64,000 nucleotides of DNA from Hysterium pulicare CBS 123377 (Eukaryota; Ascomycota; Dothideomycetes; Hysteriales; Hysteriaceae): contig AJFK01000311.1 of assembly GCA_000467715.1 (NCBI GenBank), positions 124,001-188,000 of the forward strand, written 5' to 3'. This document shows positions 11,968 to 22,786 of this stretch, piece by piece. The position numbers and the translations under genes were made by a program. Below the pieces are notes generated by a model that saw nothing but the letters and a program-made list of their open reading frames with translations, was not told the origin of the DNA and did no database searches. Numbering within the stretch: position 1 is the first letter of the stretch; each line of letters begins with the position of its first letter.

Positions 11968-13095
11968 CTAAAACAGAAAGGTGGGTATCTCATCAAGCTT
12001 AAGTGACTTCCTCTTCTTCTCCTCCTGCTCCTTTTTCGCTCTCTCGGCCTTTCGCTTGGCCATACGTGCTGCGCTTTCCGATAATTGAGTCGGTGGCTTT
12101 GGAGTGTCGACGTCATCAAAGAAACTGAAGCGGGACGTCGGGGCCGGTCTACCTATCCTGGACTTCCATCTTGAGGGCTCGGATGGTTTGGATGGAGATG
12201 GTGCAGGTTGATCCAGAGGAACTGGTGTTGATTTTGTGTGATGTGATGTTAAAGACTGGGTTGATCTGGTAGATAAAGTAGAGTTGATTTGACGAGAACT
12301 GGTGGTGGATGGTTTCGCTCGCGGTACAATGTCAAGACTATTCTCCTCTTCATCAAACGCGCCAGGGGACAGGGCTTTCTTCATCGACTCAGTCGGGCGT
12401 CTGGTCTGCGCCGGCTTTGAAGGGACGGTGGAATGAACCGACAGTTTCGAAGTAGCACGGCTAGACGCGCTTCGTACCGGAAGATCCAAATCATCTGCAG
12501 ATTCTTCGTCATCCGAAAAAGTGGAAGACGCCTGAAGGGCTTTCTTCTGTGACTTCGACAATGCATCAGCCTTAATGCGCATCTGAGTCTCCTTGGAAGG
12601 CTTTGCATTTGGTACCACTGGGCGTGTGACATTCTTCCGCGCTGGAAGAGCCTTCAACCGTTGATACTCGGCTAGATGAAGATTTCTAGTAAAAAGTTTT
12701 GCAGTCTGTAAGAATTCATCTTCCACCATCATCCAACTATCATCAGCGTCGATTCCTTGGCGCATGAATCTTCTTTAGTCAGTAAACCGTGTGAAGCCCG
12801 ACGACTGGGCCACACTTACTCTATCTTCGGTGGTTCCCGCTCAGGTGAAGCTGGAACCGGAGATGATGATAGTAGGTCTGACTTTAGTTAGCAACAAGGC
12901 CGTTTGTTGACTGACAGTCCTTCGCATACCAGCTCTTTCCTTCCCTTTTCGCGAGCGCCGTGGCGGAGTGCTTGTCGGCAATTCGTCATCGGAGTCAGTC
13001 CTTCGTATCCGTGACAGCTTAGCAGTTGTCGCCTCGGATTTTTGTTTTCCGGAAGGCTTTGCGCCTTGGTCGAGCCAGGGCAGCTTTCGCGGCAT
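11968..13095 (-). CDS. Conserved fungal protein of unknown function, disordered, basic tail
   Basis: Three minus-strand exons: 13095-12930, 12877-12820 and 12769-11968, 341 residues. It starts MPRKLPWLDQG, a motif I associate with a conserved but uncharacterised ascomycete family. The segment EFMRQGIDADDSWMMVEDEF, followed by LQTAKLFTRNLHLAEYQRLK, is the one compact helical block (about residues 75-110). The rest is Ser/Thr/Pro-rich and probably disordered, with Asp/Glu clusters resembling CK2 sites. A Lys/Arg/Glu-rich helix (ARMAKRKAERAKKEQEEKKR) precedes the end LDEIPTFLF. Nuclear location is plausible from basic clusters such as RRSRKGKER but is inference. The 58-nt middle exon is required to join MPRKLPW to the conserved block in frame. 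I cannot name a function. Confidence 0.75.
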
Positions 13096-13760
13096 GATTA
13101 TGAACGCCGCAGTCCTAGAAACAGCGCTCTTGACTAGTACAAGCTCACGAAATGCTTTTGAAAGAAGCTCGGTAGTGCTTAGAGATTCGCTTTCTCTTGG
13201 TCATCTTGCGGTCCAGAATATCAACCAGTTCAAATAGTCGTTAACACTCGAAATCACAATAGTGAATGTCAAGGCGCAAAGATGACATTTGATGACCCGG
13301 AGCCGGAAAAACTAAGGCTCCGGGTGGCTCGCGACTCCCACGTGATGACCCTGTTTTGATAGGCCCTCCGTCATTCGTCAACGATGCTCCGCGCCCTTCT
13401 TCCAACACTCGAGGCATCCATCAACCTGACCTCCATCATGAGCAACAGTCACACCTAGCTGACAACTCTTGGCTTCTTCTTCTTTCCATTCAATCTTTTT
13501 GTTTCTCATAAGCCAATTTTTGGAGGACGTCGATCTTTGACTCAGCCGGGCTGTCTTCGAGAAAGACACTTGTCCGCTCGAACGAGCATTGTCTCTTAGA
13601 AATACTAACCATCGAGGCCGACAACGTTGTTTCATGTTTTGCTCCCGTCGTCTCAAGAACTTACTCTTTGTGTTCAAGGGGCAATTATGCTGAAGCGCTG
13701 CACCTCACCTTCCTTTCCTTACATCTTCCTTTAGAACTCTCAATACTCTCATTAGTCTCA
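13096..13760. other. Divergent promoter region
   Basis: 665 bp between the divergently transcribed unknown gene (minus) and the eIF2alpha kinase (plus). It should contain both promoters. The kinase frame extends upstream to an ATG at 13668, but that segment resembles leader sequence. No other feature recognised. Confidence 0.6.
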
Positions 13761-16016
13761 ATGTCTTCGTTCTTCCGTTCTCCAGGAGAGGAATCTTCTA
13801 GCTCAGATGAGTCCAGCGAGTCTAATCAAGAAACTAGTCAAAACGGTCTCCGCGAAGCAACAGATACTTTATCTCGAGTTCCGACAGTCGATTCCACAGG
13901 AGCTGAGCAGCAACAAGGTCAAGCAAATCGTCCGGCTATCACATCGAGAGGCAGTACCCATCAGCAATCACTTTTGATTCATGCGCTCCTCGAAGAGAAA
14001 TGTGTACGAGAGGCCGCAGAGCATCTTGGAAAGGACCCCAGCGACGCCGCAGTACAAGAGCTTGCTCGAACGACCTACCGCTCGATTTCTCGGCAGTTCT
14101 CAGACCATCTCCAGGTCGACCGCACATTCGAAACTGATGATATGCGTCAAACACGAGCCAATGTCCAGCAAGGTATACGAGTCCTAGCACAAAGAAATAT
14201 GGTTCAAGCGGTTTCACCTGCAGCTGGCGATCCTCACGCGTTGATCCCTAGCATTCTCAGTGATGCATCGCTTGCCCAGAGCTTCCGAGCCATGGCCATG
14301 TCCGCTTCAATACCTCAATTCGCAAGTCACGACCCCAATATGGACACGCTTCTCTCGACCGTTCCTCAACCACTTCGATCACTCATTCTAAAGCATCCAG
14401 GCCTCCACACTAATCGATACCACGATGACTTCATCGAAATCGATACCATTGGTAAGGGCGGCTATGGTAAGGTGTTTAGGGTTATGAACAAGCTCGATAA
14501 GTCCTATTACGCTGTAAAACAAATCGTGGTGAGCCCAGCCCGCATACGTAAGATACAGGAGAAGGGACAGGAGGAGCTCGATTCAATGCTGGAAGAGGTG
14601 CGTAATCTAGCTCATTTTGACCACCGAAACATTGTGCGATACCACAATGCTTGGCTAGAGTACTCCACAGCGCCTCTCAACGCCCAGATATCGACCGTAA
14701 TTCCCAGGGACAGAATGATAGAGGCTGTACCATTCGGAACTTCTAATACTGCGGAATCTGAATTCTTGGACAACCCTTTTGACAACAATTCTCTTTCGCA
14801 TACGTTTGACAATCCCCCAGGTGATGAAAGTGCCGATATACAATTCGAATACAGTGGCACAGAGCCCGGCAAACAGTCCTCATCAAGCGGAATTACTATC
14901 CCTCAAACCACCAAGGGTCGACGTCCAAGTCAAGCTACAGTTTCTTCCTCACTTTCCAGAAAGAGCGCGGTTGAAAGTGTTGGGCCTGAAGAAGACGACG
15001 ATATCGAAACGATCCCAAGAACCCACCAGACCTTTTCACATGGTGAAACGTCTGCATATGATCTTCTATCGCAGAGGTAAGCTGGTGCTTCAACGCAGCC
15101 CATGAAATAACTTATTTACCAATAATGAACAACAGCGACTTCTCTGCTGCTCCGACGCATGCAAATCTCATCGGTCCATTCCTTATGCTCAACATTCAGA
15201 TGACTCTTTATGATACAAACTTAGCGGCTTTCCTCTCCACTGATCCCGTCTCACAGCCCAGGTAAGCAGCATCAGCCCCCTGATCTTATGGCGCGACTGA
15301 CGTTGTATTGATTCAGTCCTGTTTCAAGCCCTGAAGGGTATGAGAAGTTTCCATTGCTTCGACATTGCTTTCACCCTTGCATATCTCTTCAACTTCTCCA
15401 CAAAATTCTCAAAGGGGTAGAATATCTTCATTCAGAAGGTGTTGTCCATCGCGATCTGAAGCCAGCCAACGTCTTTCTATCCCTTTCACGGGGTAAAACT
15501 CAGCCCTCCGGTAGCATCAATCTCGCTTCGTGTCATGAGTGTGCACCTCAAGACCCTTTATATATCAACCCGAGAATTGGCGATTTCGGTCTTGTGACAG
15601 CTCTAGCACCTGCTGGGGAGGCTCCTTCAACTACAACCAGTAAAGCTGTTGGGACAGAGTTTTACCGTCCACCAATCTCTTCTGGTGCCGCAAATGAGAA
15701 GTTGGATGTGTTTGCTTTGGGGGTAATGTTGTTTGAGCTGTTCTGGAAATTTAATACAAGTAAGCTGCCCTAATCCAGGTCAAACTCTAAACTAATTGCG
15801 CCACTAGGGATGGAGCGTTCAGAGACGTTGAGTGAGCTGAAGCAAGGCCGCCTCCCGCCAGATTTTGCGTCCTGTTTTCCGGGACCAGGGGAAAAGGTTG
15901 AGGAATTAATTAGAGATATGGTCTCTGCGGAAGAGGGTCAGAGGATCACGTGCAACGAAGTGAAGGGTAGACTTAGTGAGATCCTAAGTAGTCTTGAATC
16001 AAGCACTTTGAATTGA
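13761..16016 (+). CDS. ifkB: eIF2alpha kinase, HRI/PERK-like (IfkB type)
   Basis: Four exons: 13761-15076, 15136-15261, 15317-15759 and 15808-16016, 697 residues. eIF2alpha kinases phosphorylate Ser51 of eIF2alpha and slow translation under stress. The kinase domain starts near residue 223 with [15 protein letters not shown] and YYAVKQIVV, then [21 protein letters not shown] Ser/Asp-rich insert of about 130 residues follows, as typical of this family. The C-lobe has [49 protein letters not shown] and GTEFYRPPI. There is no GCN2-type HisRS region or ER transmembrane segment, so HRI-like is preferred. Aspergillus nidulans IfkB and fission yeast Hri1/2 are the likely relatives. The ATG at 13761 ([17 protein letters not shown]) is preferred over the in-frame ATG at 13668, whose extra residues look like leader sequence. 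Confidence 0.9.
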
Positions 16017-16805
16017 GAAGCTTGTAATATAGATACCCTATATGTCCACCACTCGGTCTAGGACTTTTCCGAAGCATAACCAAACGCAATTGACCTCGGT
16101 GATAAGCAACAAATCAAGGTGACCGCCGTAAGGTTATACTCAGATATGCCAAATTACTCTACCTAAATCTATATCGTTTGGAAAAAGGATATCTTTTTTC
16201 TCTTTGTAGATAGACATCTCTTAGACACCTTGAAAATATTTCAAGACGCTCCCCGCACCTGTTGTTTCTTAGTTTCCTCGGTTGTGGTGTTGCGGTTCAA
16301 TCAGGTGGCGCAAATTATGGTGGCTGGGATGTGGCTGGGGACCCTGACCACCTCCGAAAGCTGACCACTGAAGAACAACACCAAGAGATATTGGCCAAAC
16401 ACAAAACAAGACATTTCGGCAAAGCACAGCTCTCTTATCTCTAATGGCGCTGATGGCTTCATTGGCGTTACTCTCTCGACCGCCAAAGAGGTTGGTTGTG
16501 CCTCCACAGCTTGAGACACCAACCTCTCCTTGCTCCGGACACCAGCCATTATGGTAATCCATCAATCATGAGCGAGATGGTTCTCTACATTTACGTCCAA
16601 TGTCTTATCCTTGATCATACATAAGAAGATCTATAATCCTTCGTCTGGGTTCCTTCATTTAACTTCATCTAACTTTGCTCACTCTACAAGCTCACTCTGT
16701 GGAGGACATTTACGATCTGTCATTTGTACGCCTTTCTTGCCCGTACCATCGTTCAGCTCAACAACCCTCTCTCGCTTGATTTATTCTGCTCGAAGACCTT
16801 TCGAT
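16017..16805. other. Intergenic: kinase 3' region and PIR gene promoter
   Basis: Both neighbours are on the plus strand. The stretch contains a 98-codon minus-strand frame (16565-16269) with a cysteine-containing N-terminus, which I could not support as a gene. The PIR gene leader begins somewhere after 16600. Confidence 0.5.
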
Positions 16806-17900
16806 ATGCAGTCTCTCGCTATACTGCTAGGCCTTGTCGCCCTCGTCAGAGCTTCGCCATTTCCCCAAGGCGTCACTATCGCCAAACCGCCCAGCGCATC
16901 AGCACCAGCAGGATGCGCTGCTAGCTACAGCGGATCATTTGGAATCGCAGTAGTCACCATAAGCTCCGCTCCTAATGCCACTGCAACATCGACAAAATCA
17001 ATTCTACCCGTGACCACATCAACCTCCAGCGTATACAGCTCTACATCTACATGGGGTAAACCATTCACGTTAGCTACGACTCCCGGGACCGTGACGTCAA
17101 GCGTGAAAGCATCCTCGACAGCAATCACCTCAGTCAAGCCGATATCACAAACATCAGAGTAAGTGCTCAATCTCAGTATCTCCAAGATCATAATTTCTAA
17201 CAGACTCCGCAGCGGGCAACCACAAGTCGCAACAACCCTTGCTCCCGTCTCTGTCTCGATCTCCTCCGTGCATCCAATCTCCCAAATCAGCGATGGCCAA
17301 CCGCAAGTCGCTACAACTCTGGCACCAGTCTCTTACCCGGCCTCAGTCCCCTCTGTTCACCCCATCTCCCAGATCAGCGACGGTCAACTTCAAGCTGGCA
17401 CAACCGTCAAACCCATCAGTCAAATCTCCGACGGCCAGATCCAAGCTCCTCACACCACCTTCTCCACCGTCACGGCACCCGTATCCCAAATCTCAGATGG
17501 ACAGCCTCAATCACCGACAAAGACCGCCAAAGCAAAGAGATATGCCTTCCCTCAAGCTGCTCCTACTGCCACGCCTACTTCCGGACCTACGCTGGTGACT
17601 TGTGCCACGAATGGAACGCTCGCTCTTAGCCTGACGAATGGTGTTCTGAAGGACCAGCAAGGACGCACGGGGTATATCGCCTCCAACTACCAGTTCCAAT
17701 TCGATTCGCCTCCGCAAGCTGGTGCCTTATTCACGTCCGGCTTCTCAGTCTGCTCGAACGGGAGTCTGGCATTAGGAGGCTCAGCTGTGTGGTATCAGTG
17801 CCTCAGCGGGAATTTCTACAATCTCTATGATCGAAATTGGGCTGCGCAGTGCGAGGAGGTTTCGATTGAGGTGCTTGTGTTGAAGAATTGTACGAGTTGA
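16806..17900 (+). CDS. PIR-family cell-wall protein (internal QISDGQ repeats)
   Basis: Two exons, 16806-17158 and 17213-17900, 346 residues. PIR proteins are secreted and linked to beta-1,3-glucan through a Gln in their repeats. Residues 1-17 (MQSLAILLGLVALVRAS) form a signal peptide. A Ser/Thr-rich region follows, then five copies of the PIR core: ISQTSDGQPQ, ISQISDGQPQ, ISQISDGQLQ, ISQISDGQIQ and VSQISDGQPQ. A C-terminal domain of about 110 residues carries four spaced cysteines (LVTCATNG, GFSVCSNG, WYQCLSGN, AAQCEE) plus a terminal KNCTS. The intron lies inside the first repeat: GA at the exon end plus C from the acceptor CCGCAG rebuilds the Asp of SDGQ. An earlier AG at 17201-17203 would break the repeat, so the later one was chosen. 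Confidence 0.9.
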
Positions 17901-18387
17901 AGACCGAGAAGACGTGATAATGTATGAAATTACGGGTAGATGCTACAGTTTTCTGGTAATGGTTAGAGGGATGTTTGAGAATGGCTTGGAATGGGCTTGG
18001 AATGGGTACAAGGGGCGTTCTTCGGTTGATTATGTATAGACTTGGGCTGTGGCGGTTGGATCATGCGATATATGATATATGGATAATGAGGTACTCTAAT
18101 GCTATAGATGCAATTGATGTAATACTTTTGAAGATAACTCAGATCTATTAATCACCATCACGAGTTGAGACTAGCGTCGTACACATTTGAAGAAGAACCA
18201 TTTTTAGTTATAGAGCCATGAAGTCGATCACATGGCGCAGGACCTGACTTTCACTACAGCATTGAGGTTTTCCACATAGTACTCACCTAACAACCGATGC
18301 CACCCATGCATGTACTTCAGAACCCATCTTCCCAAGCAGAAAAGCTCCCAACTTCTCCAGCTTGTACATCGACGTCCTGACAAAAGC
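17901..18387. other. Intergenic between convergent genes
   Basis: 3' regions of the PIR gene and of the unknown minus-strand gene. AT-rich with ATATAT runs near 18070. No gene recognised. Confidence 0.6.
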
Positions 18388-19018
18388 CTAGTTCTCTTCT
18401 TCCTCCGAGAACCTCGTGCCACTCTCCCTCCTCAGCATACCACGCTCCAAGGCTTGGATGAGCGAATATCCCTTCTGACGACGAATTTCCTCTCGACTCG
18501 GAATGGGCGCCTCCAACTTTCCTTTACCAGCAACCCTGGCATTCGGTCCTAGTAGCTTCTGGATATCCTCCGGTGGTGGAGAGCTGGTTTGGAAATTGTC
18601 GCCGAATTTCTTATACTCGTCCCATTGCTTCTCCTCGTCCTTGGTCCAGAACTCTTTGCGTGGGGACATTACCGGGATGATGGGGGCGCAGGCGGATGAG
18701 AGTGGTAGGTAGATGGGGTCGGCGACGTAGTTGGGCTCACTGGAAGAAAGAAGATTGGTAGCAAAATGTGAATTGCGATGTATTGGTCTGAGGAGTAGAA
18801 GGAGGGGATATGCTTGAAGTTTACCTCTTGGATCTGACGTTTCCGATGACTTTGCGTTGGTCGGTGAGGTTGAGTTCCGGTTCAGGATATGGCTTTTCGT
18901 TGCTGTTTCCAGCGGAACTGGTACTGAGGTTGATGGTAGCAGGTTGTTTCCTTGAGAGCAGTGGAATTTGGGTTTTGTGGGGTTACCTCTGCATGTTTGC
19001 GTCTCGAGATGAAGGCAT
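18388..19018 (-). CDS. Small uncharacterised protein, three exons
   Basis: Three minus-strand exons: 19018-18987, 18923-18825 and 18739-18388, 160 residues. The joined protein reads MPSSRDANMQ, a Ser-rich linker, then YPEPELNLTDQRKVIGNVRS and EPNYVADPIYLPLSSACAPI. A charged C-terminal half follows (RKEFWTKDEEKQWDEYKKFG, then PIPSREEIRRQKGYSLIQAL). The pattern of a short polar start and a conserved-looking core suggests a real small protein, possibly organellar, but I do not recognise the family. Introns begin GTAACC and GTAAAC and all phases agree. The Leu/Arg-rich frame further upstream (to 19178) is not joined to it. Start choice rests on the first ATG that gives a continuous spliced frame. 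Confidence 0.6.
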
Positions 19019-19528
19019 TGCTTTTGCTTTTCGTCTGAATGAGTGCGTTAGCGATTTGATGCTTTGTTTCACAGAGTGTGTGGAACTGCTCGAGTTTGGT
19101 GGGGATGAGAGGAGCAGAAGAGAAGGGATGAGGTTGAAAAGTTTTTAAACGGCGAGCAAAACTTTTCGGCCGTAGCAACCAGAAGTAAACAAGTGAAATA
19201 CCAGATGTGCTATTATAAAGCCAAATTCACCGGGGAAATGAGACACAGTGAATGTCGATGAACTATTATAGCGTAATGCGTGCTGGATATGAGGGAACAG
19301 AAACAAGCACCACCAATCTCGCATTCAACAAAACATTTCCCAAATAAATTGACTGAAGGGGGACCACGAACAGTGCAACGCGGAGTAATCACACTTACCC
19401 ACCCCTTAATAGTCAGCTTTTCTAGAGCCATCCTTGGACAACCCTTTCAGAACGCTTGGATGGATATACACCGCGGCGTCAATTCGCCTCCATGTGTCGA
19501 TGACAGCACCATCTGAATGACACTCATA
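19019..19528. other. Intergenic between two minus-strand genes
   Basis: Promoter of the small unknown gene and 3' region of the next. No supported gene or repeat. Confidence 0.55.
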
Positions 19529-21239
19529 TCATTCTTTAGGTATGCAGATTGTACCCTTGCTCGAGTTCGGGGAAATAGCTGACGCCTTTGAATGAGATGG
19601 ATATGTTGACTCTCTTAGACTACCGGAAGATATTACTCCAACAGGTCTATGCAACCGGAAAGCTTCGTGATTGAGAGATTCATTGCTGAAAGACACACTG
19701 GAAGGATACCGGCATAGGCAATTGGAGCTGATAGCTAGCTTATGCTTAACTCCTTCGAAACTCCTTGATCTCTTCGTGCGGCCATGAGACTGCTTCATCG
19801 CCGAGATTATAACATCGCCGCTAGTCCTGCCCAGAATTTCTTCAATGGTCTGGAGCACGTCCACTGGATCTTCAGGTTCTTTCATTGCGGCAAATGCGGC
19901 ATCGTCCATGCTACCTTCACTGCTAAAAGGATGTCGAAAGGTAGAATCCTCGTATTCAAGAGCGCATTCACCCTTATTGGCGCAGCCCCCTGCACGAAGT
20001 ATTGGGGTAGGTTCCGCGGACATACTATCCGGAAACCCCTGACCGTGAGCTCTACGGATGCGCCTAAACTTGTGGATAAGAGTTGCAGACCAGTTTGGAA
20101 TTGGAAGCGAGATCCTGGACTGCCCATCCTGGGTGCTGAGCTGTCCAACCTGGGTGCTGGGCTGTCCGTTCTCCCCGCTAAACTGTTCGTTCCCTGCGCT
20201 GTGCAGTTTCCCATCCGAGCCAGAAGAAGAACTGGTGTATTCAGGCAGTGCTTTAATAGTCTCCGGACTGACGCTTTCATGATAGATCGGCTCTCGTGGC
20301 GGATTCGTACCGTTAGGCTGCTCCGATGAAACAACTTCGCCTTGGAAATGGTTGTCATCGTCAGTGGGTGCTACCTTGGTATAAGAAGCCCTCGCCATTA
20401 TCGTCGGCTCCCACCAATGAGTTTCCCACCATTGGCAATAGTTCTCATCGTCTTCCCAACTATCCTCCGTTACTACTGATAATTCGTCCATGCTTCTTCG
20501 TTTAAATTCATTCATGACCTGGTATTTGGTCCTCTTCAGTTCCAAGGCTACGATATCAGGGTTAACGGAGATTTGGCCACATCTATATTGCCGCGACGCT
20601 TTAAGAAGGACTTGATCCTGAGGTAGCTGATGCTCGACTTCGACGTTTTCTTGATTTGCGGCTGCTGGTGACCCATTAGATAGGGAAATACGCAGAACGA
20701 AGAGCGCTCAAGTCTCAAAGCATTGCACAATGGCCCGAACGGACGCCGGAAAATGGAGGAAACCAAATGACTCACAATCATTGTTCCGTGGGGTTTCGTC
20801 CTGGTCTTCTTGTTCTGTTCTTGGTTCCTCCTCAACCATTTCGGAACCACTGGCAGGCTCTGAAGGGATATCCGGGCTTCCGATCTGCACTCCTTGTCCT
20901 GTCTTCAGATTTTCGTCAATCGATTCGGAGTCATGGGTGGATTCTGAAGTAACATCCTGGCCATCAATCTCTTTCTCCAAGTCCTGGTGTCTACGGTCGA
21001 GTTTCCCTTTCTGTCTTTGTACAAGGCGCCGTACCCTTTGCCTAGGTCGCTCATGCCGCTGGCCCCACGACCGAAGATTCCTAAAAGGCTGAGCAGCTTT
21101 GCTTGACCATCGCCGTAGCTTTCGATTGAGGTGAGTAACGGCGTTGTTGATGAATTGGCTTCGAGAGGTATCTGATCGTCCCCTGCACCCGGAATAAGTA
21201 TAATGGTGTCTCTCAAGAGTACGAGAAAGATATTTACAT
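19529..21239 (-). CDS. Uncharacterised acidic/Ser-rich protein (model tentative)
   Basis: Proposed minus-strand exons: 21239-21238 (AT only), 21182-20776 and 20706-19529, 528 residues. The start codon is then split by the first intron (AT|G). An in-frame alternative start lies at 21449, adding 70 hydrophobic residues. The N-terminal 70 residues are strongly basic (FINNAVTHLNRKLRRWSSK, RPRQRVRRLVQRQKGKLDRR). An acidic Ser/Glu-rich stretch, a Trp-rich motif (CQWWETHWWEPT), imperfect GQPSTQVGQLSTQDGQ repeats and a Ser-rich tail follow. The second intron (GTGAGT..TTGAG, 69 nt) has a weak acceptor but is needed because the frame closes there. I recognise no domain. The long uninterrupted frame of the last exon (392 codons) is the best evidence for a gene. 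Confidence 0.5.
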
Positions 21240-21702
21240 TTCGGTGTGGTTGGTGAACCGAGTGAGTTTTGGAAATAATATTGATGAGATTAGATGCGTC
21301 AATGACGACGAAGAATATGAACGAGCGAGTAAAGCTGATGATAAGAGCCAGTGTTCACAGCGAAATCTTTTCAGCGAGTGATAGAATAGTATATTTGGAT
21401 GATAAACGGAGTGGAATTGGAGAAGTGGGAAAGAATGAAGCAGGACCATTTGATCGGTACCTGGAGGCGATCAAGGAAAGTGCCCCCATTTGATCATGCC
21501 TATTTTGATAGCGCTCACTCTACTCACTGTTCATAGCCGGTTGCCCCTTTCCCACAGACCAAATCAACCCTCTTGTAACTGCTCCATGATGGAGTGTGTT
21601 TGGCATTATCTTCAGATCCATGCATCCCTTTCTTACCACCAAAGTTATCCTCATAAGCGGACCAGCGCAATGCTCGCAGTGGATACGCCGCTGTGATGCA
21701 GT
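21240..21702. other. Intergenic, or possible 5' part of the preceding gene
   Basis: A minus-strand frame from 21449 runs in phase into the gene at 19529-21239 and may be its true N-terminus. Otherwise this is promoter sequence plus the 3' region of the next minus-strand gene. Confidence 0.45.
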
Positions 21703-22284
21703 CTATGTCGACTGTTCATTCATCCCATCATCTCCAATAGTGGAAGTACGCGAATTCTTGCTCGTAGTCTCAACCTCAATCACGACCTTCCTATCTCCAT
21801 GCACCTTCCAGTCATCCAGAACATCGTTGTAGAAAGCCGCCCATTGATATCGAAGCTGATGCACCTCGCCTGCATCGGCATCCGCGTTCGTGAACAGACT
21901 AGGAGGGAGCTTATACTCCGTCCCGACCTTCGTGAAATCGACCGTATTCGCTGAGGAACTAGGGCCATCGAATCCCCAGACTGTGTAGGTCGGTCCACCT
22001 CGAGGGTCTACGGGAATGCGGCTATCATTCCATGAACGCCAACACAGGTCAATCTCCGCGGGCTTGTCCAAGTCGTCCCATTTTGCGGCGTTGTAGAAGA
22101 GTGAACGGTTGGAAACGCCAGAGGGTATGGGGTTCTTGAGGACAGAGATCCATAGATCGCGACCGTCGCGGCACTTACCGGCGAGGACACGATGAGTGTC
22201 AGGGTCGATGTGTAGTTGAAAGGAGAAGCGGTCTTCTTGAGCCACTTTTGGTGATATATCTTGTGCTGGGGCGGCGCCGTTCAT
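21703..22284 (-). CDS. Uncharacterised 193-residue protein, single exon
   Basis: Minus-strand ATG at 22284, stop at 21703. The protein has a compact composition: FSFQLHIDPDTHRVLAGKC, RDLWISVLKNPIPSG, IDLCWRSWNDSRIPVDPRGG, PTYTVWGFDGPSS and DVLDDWKVHGDRKVVIEVE. It looks like a small beta-rich cytosolic domain with a disordered C-terminus. There is no signal peptide, membrane segment or metal-site pattern. The frame stays open a further 124 codons upstream, but those residues read like leader sequence, so the MNGAAPAQD start is preferred. I do not recognise the family. Confidence 0.6.
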   Translation of the reverse strand: MNGAAPAQDISPKVAQEDRFSFQLHIDPDTHRVLAGKCRDGRDLWISVLKNPIPSGVSNRSLFYNAAKWDDLDKPAEIDLCWRSWNDSRIPVDPRGGPTYTVWGFDGPSSSANTVDFTKVGTEYKLPPSLFTNADADAGEVHQLRYQWAAFYNDVLDDWKVHGDRKVVIEVETTSKNSRTSTIGDDGMNEQST

Positions 22285-22786
22285 CGTGGGTAGAGGGTCA
22301 GAGGAAGTATTGTGTTGTCTGTTGAAGTAGGTCTTCGATTTTGGGTGTAAGTGGTTATGAGTGGTTGTGCAATAAAGAACAACTAGTATAGGGAGAGCAG
22401 ATGGCACATTAAATATAGTGGTAAACAAACGAAAGCAAAAGAATAAGCAAGTGAATGGCTCAACTCGTCGGTATTCACACTGGAAACGATGAAAGCGTTC
22501 AAAGTATGGAACTGTGTAAGACAGAGATTCACGGGAATACTTGATGACTTGCGTAGAGTGACCACGATGGAAATAACGTTGAATAGCGCTCCACAGCTGG
22601 TGGTATATGGAAGGTGGTTTCGTATATACCTCAGTGCCACGGATGTTTGTACTCACTCTGATATAAATCTATATGCAATGCCCATACCAGATTAAACGCC
22701 TGTTGATCATGCATCTTTTACCCCTCAACTTTTTCAGCTGCTCGCATTTGTGCGTTCTTTTGAGTCTTTGGTTCCCCCGGTATCAA
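22285..22786. other. Intergenic between two minus-strand genes
   Basis: Promoter of the 193-residue gene (a TATATTT-like box on the minus strand near 22411) and the 3' end of the MFS gene. No other feature seen. Confidence 0.55.

Noticed and set aside
16269-16565. 98-codon minus-strand frame with several Cys residues
   Set aside because: It looked slightly protein-like, but there is no family, signal peptide or supporting context.
22285-22656. N-terminal extension of the 193-residue gene
   Set aside because: The frame is open, but the residues look like translated leader sequence and the downstream ATG begins the compact region.
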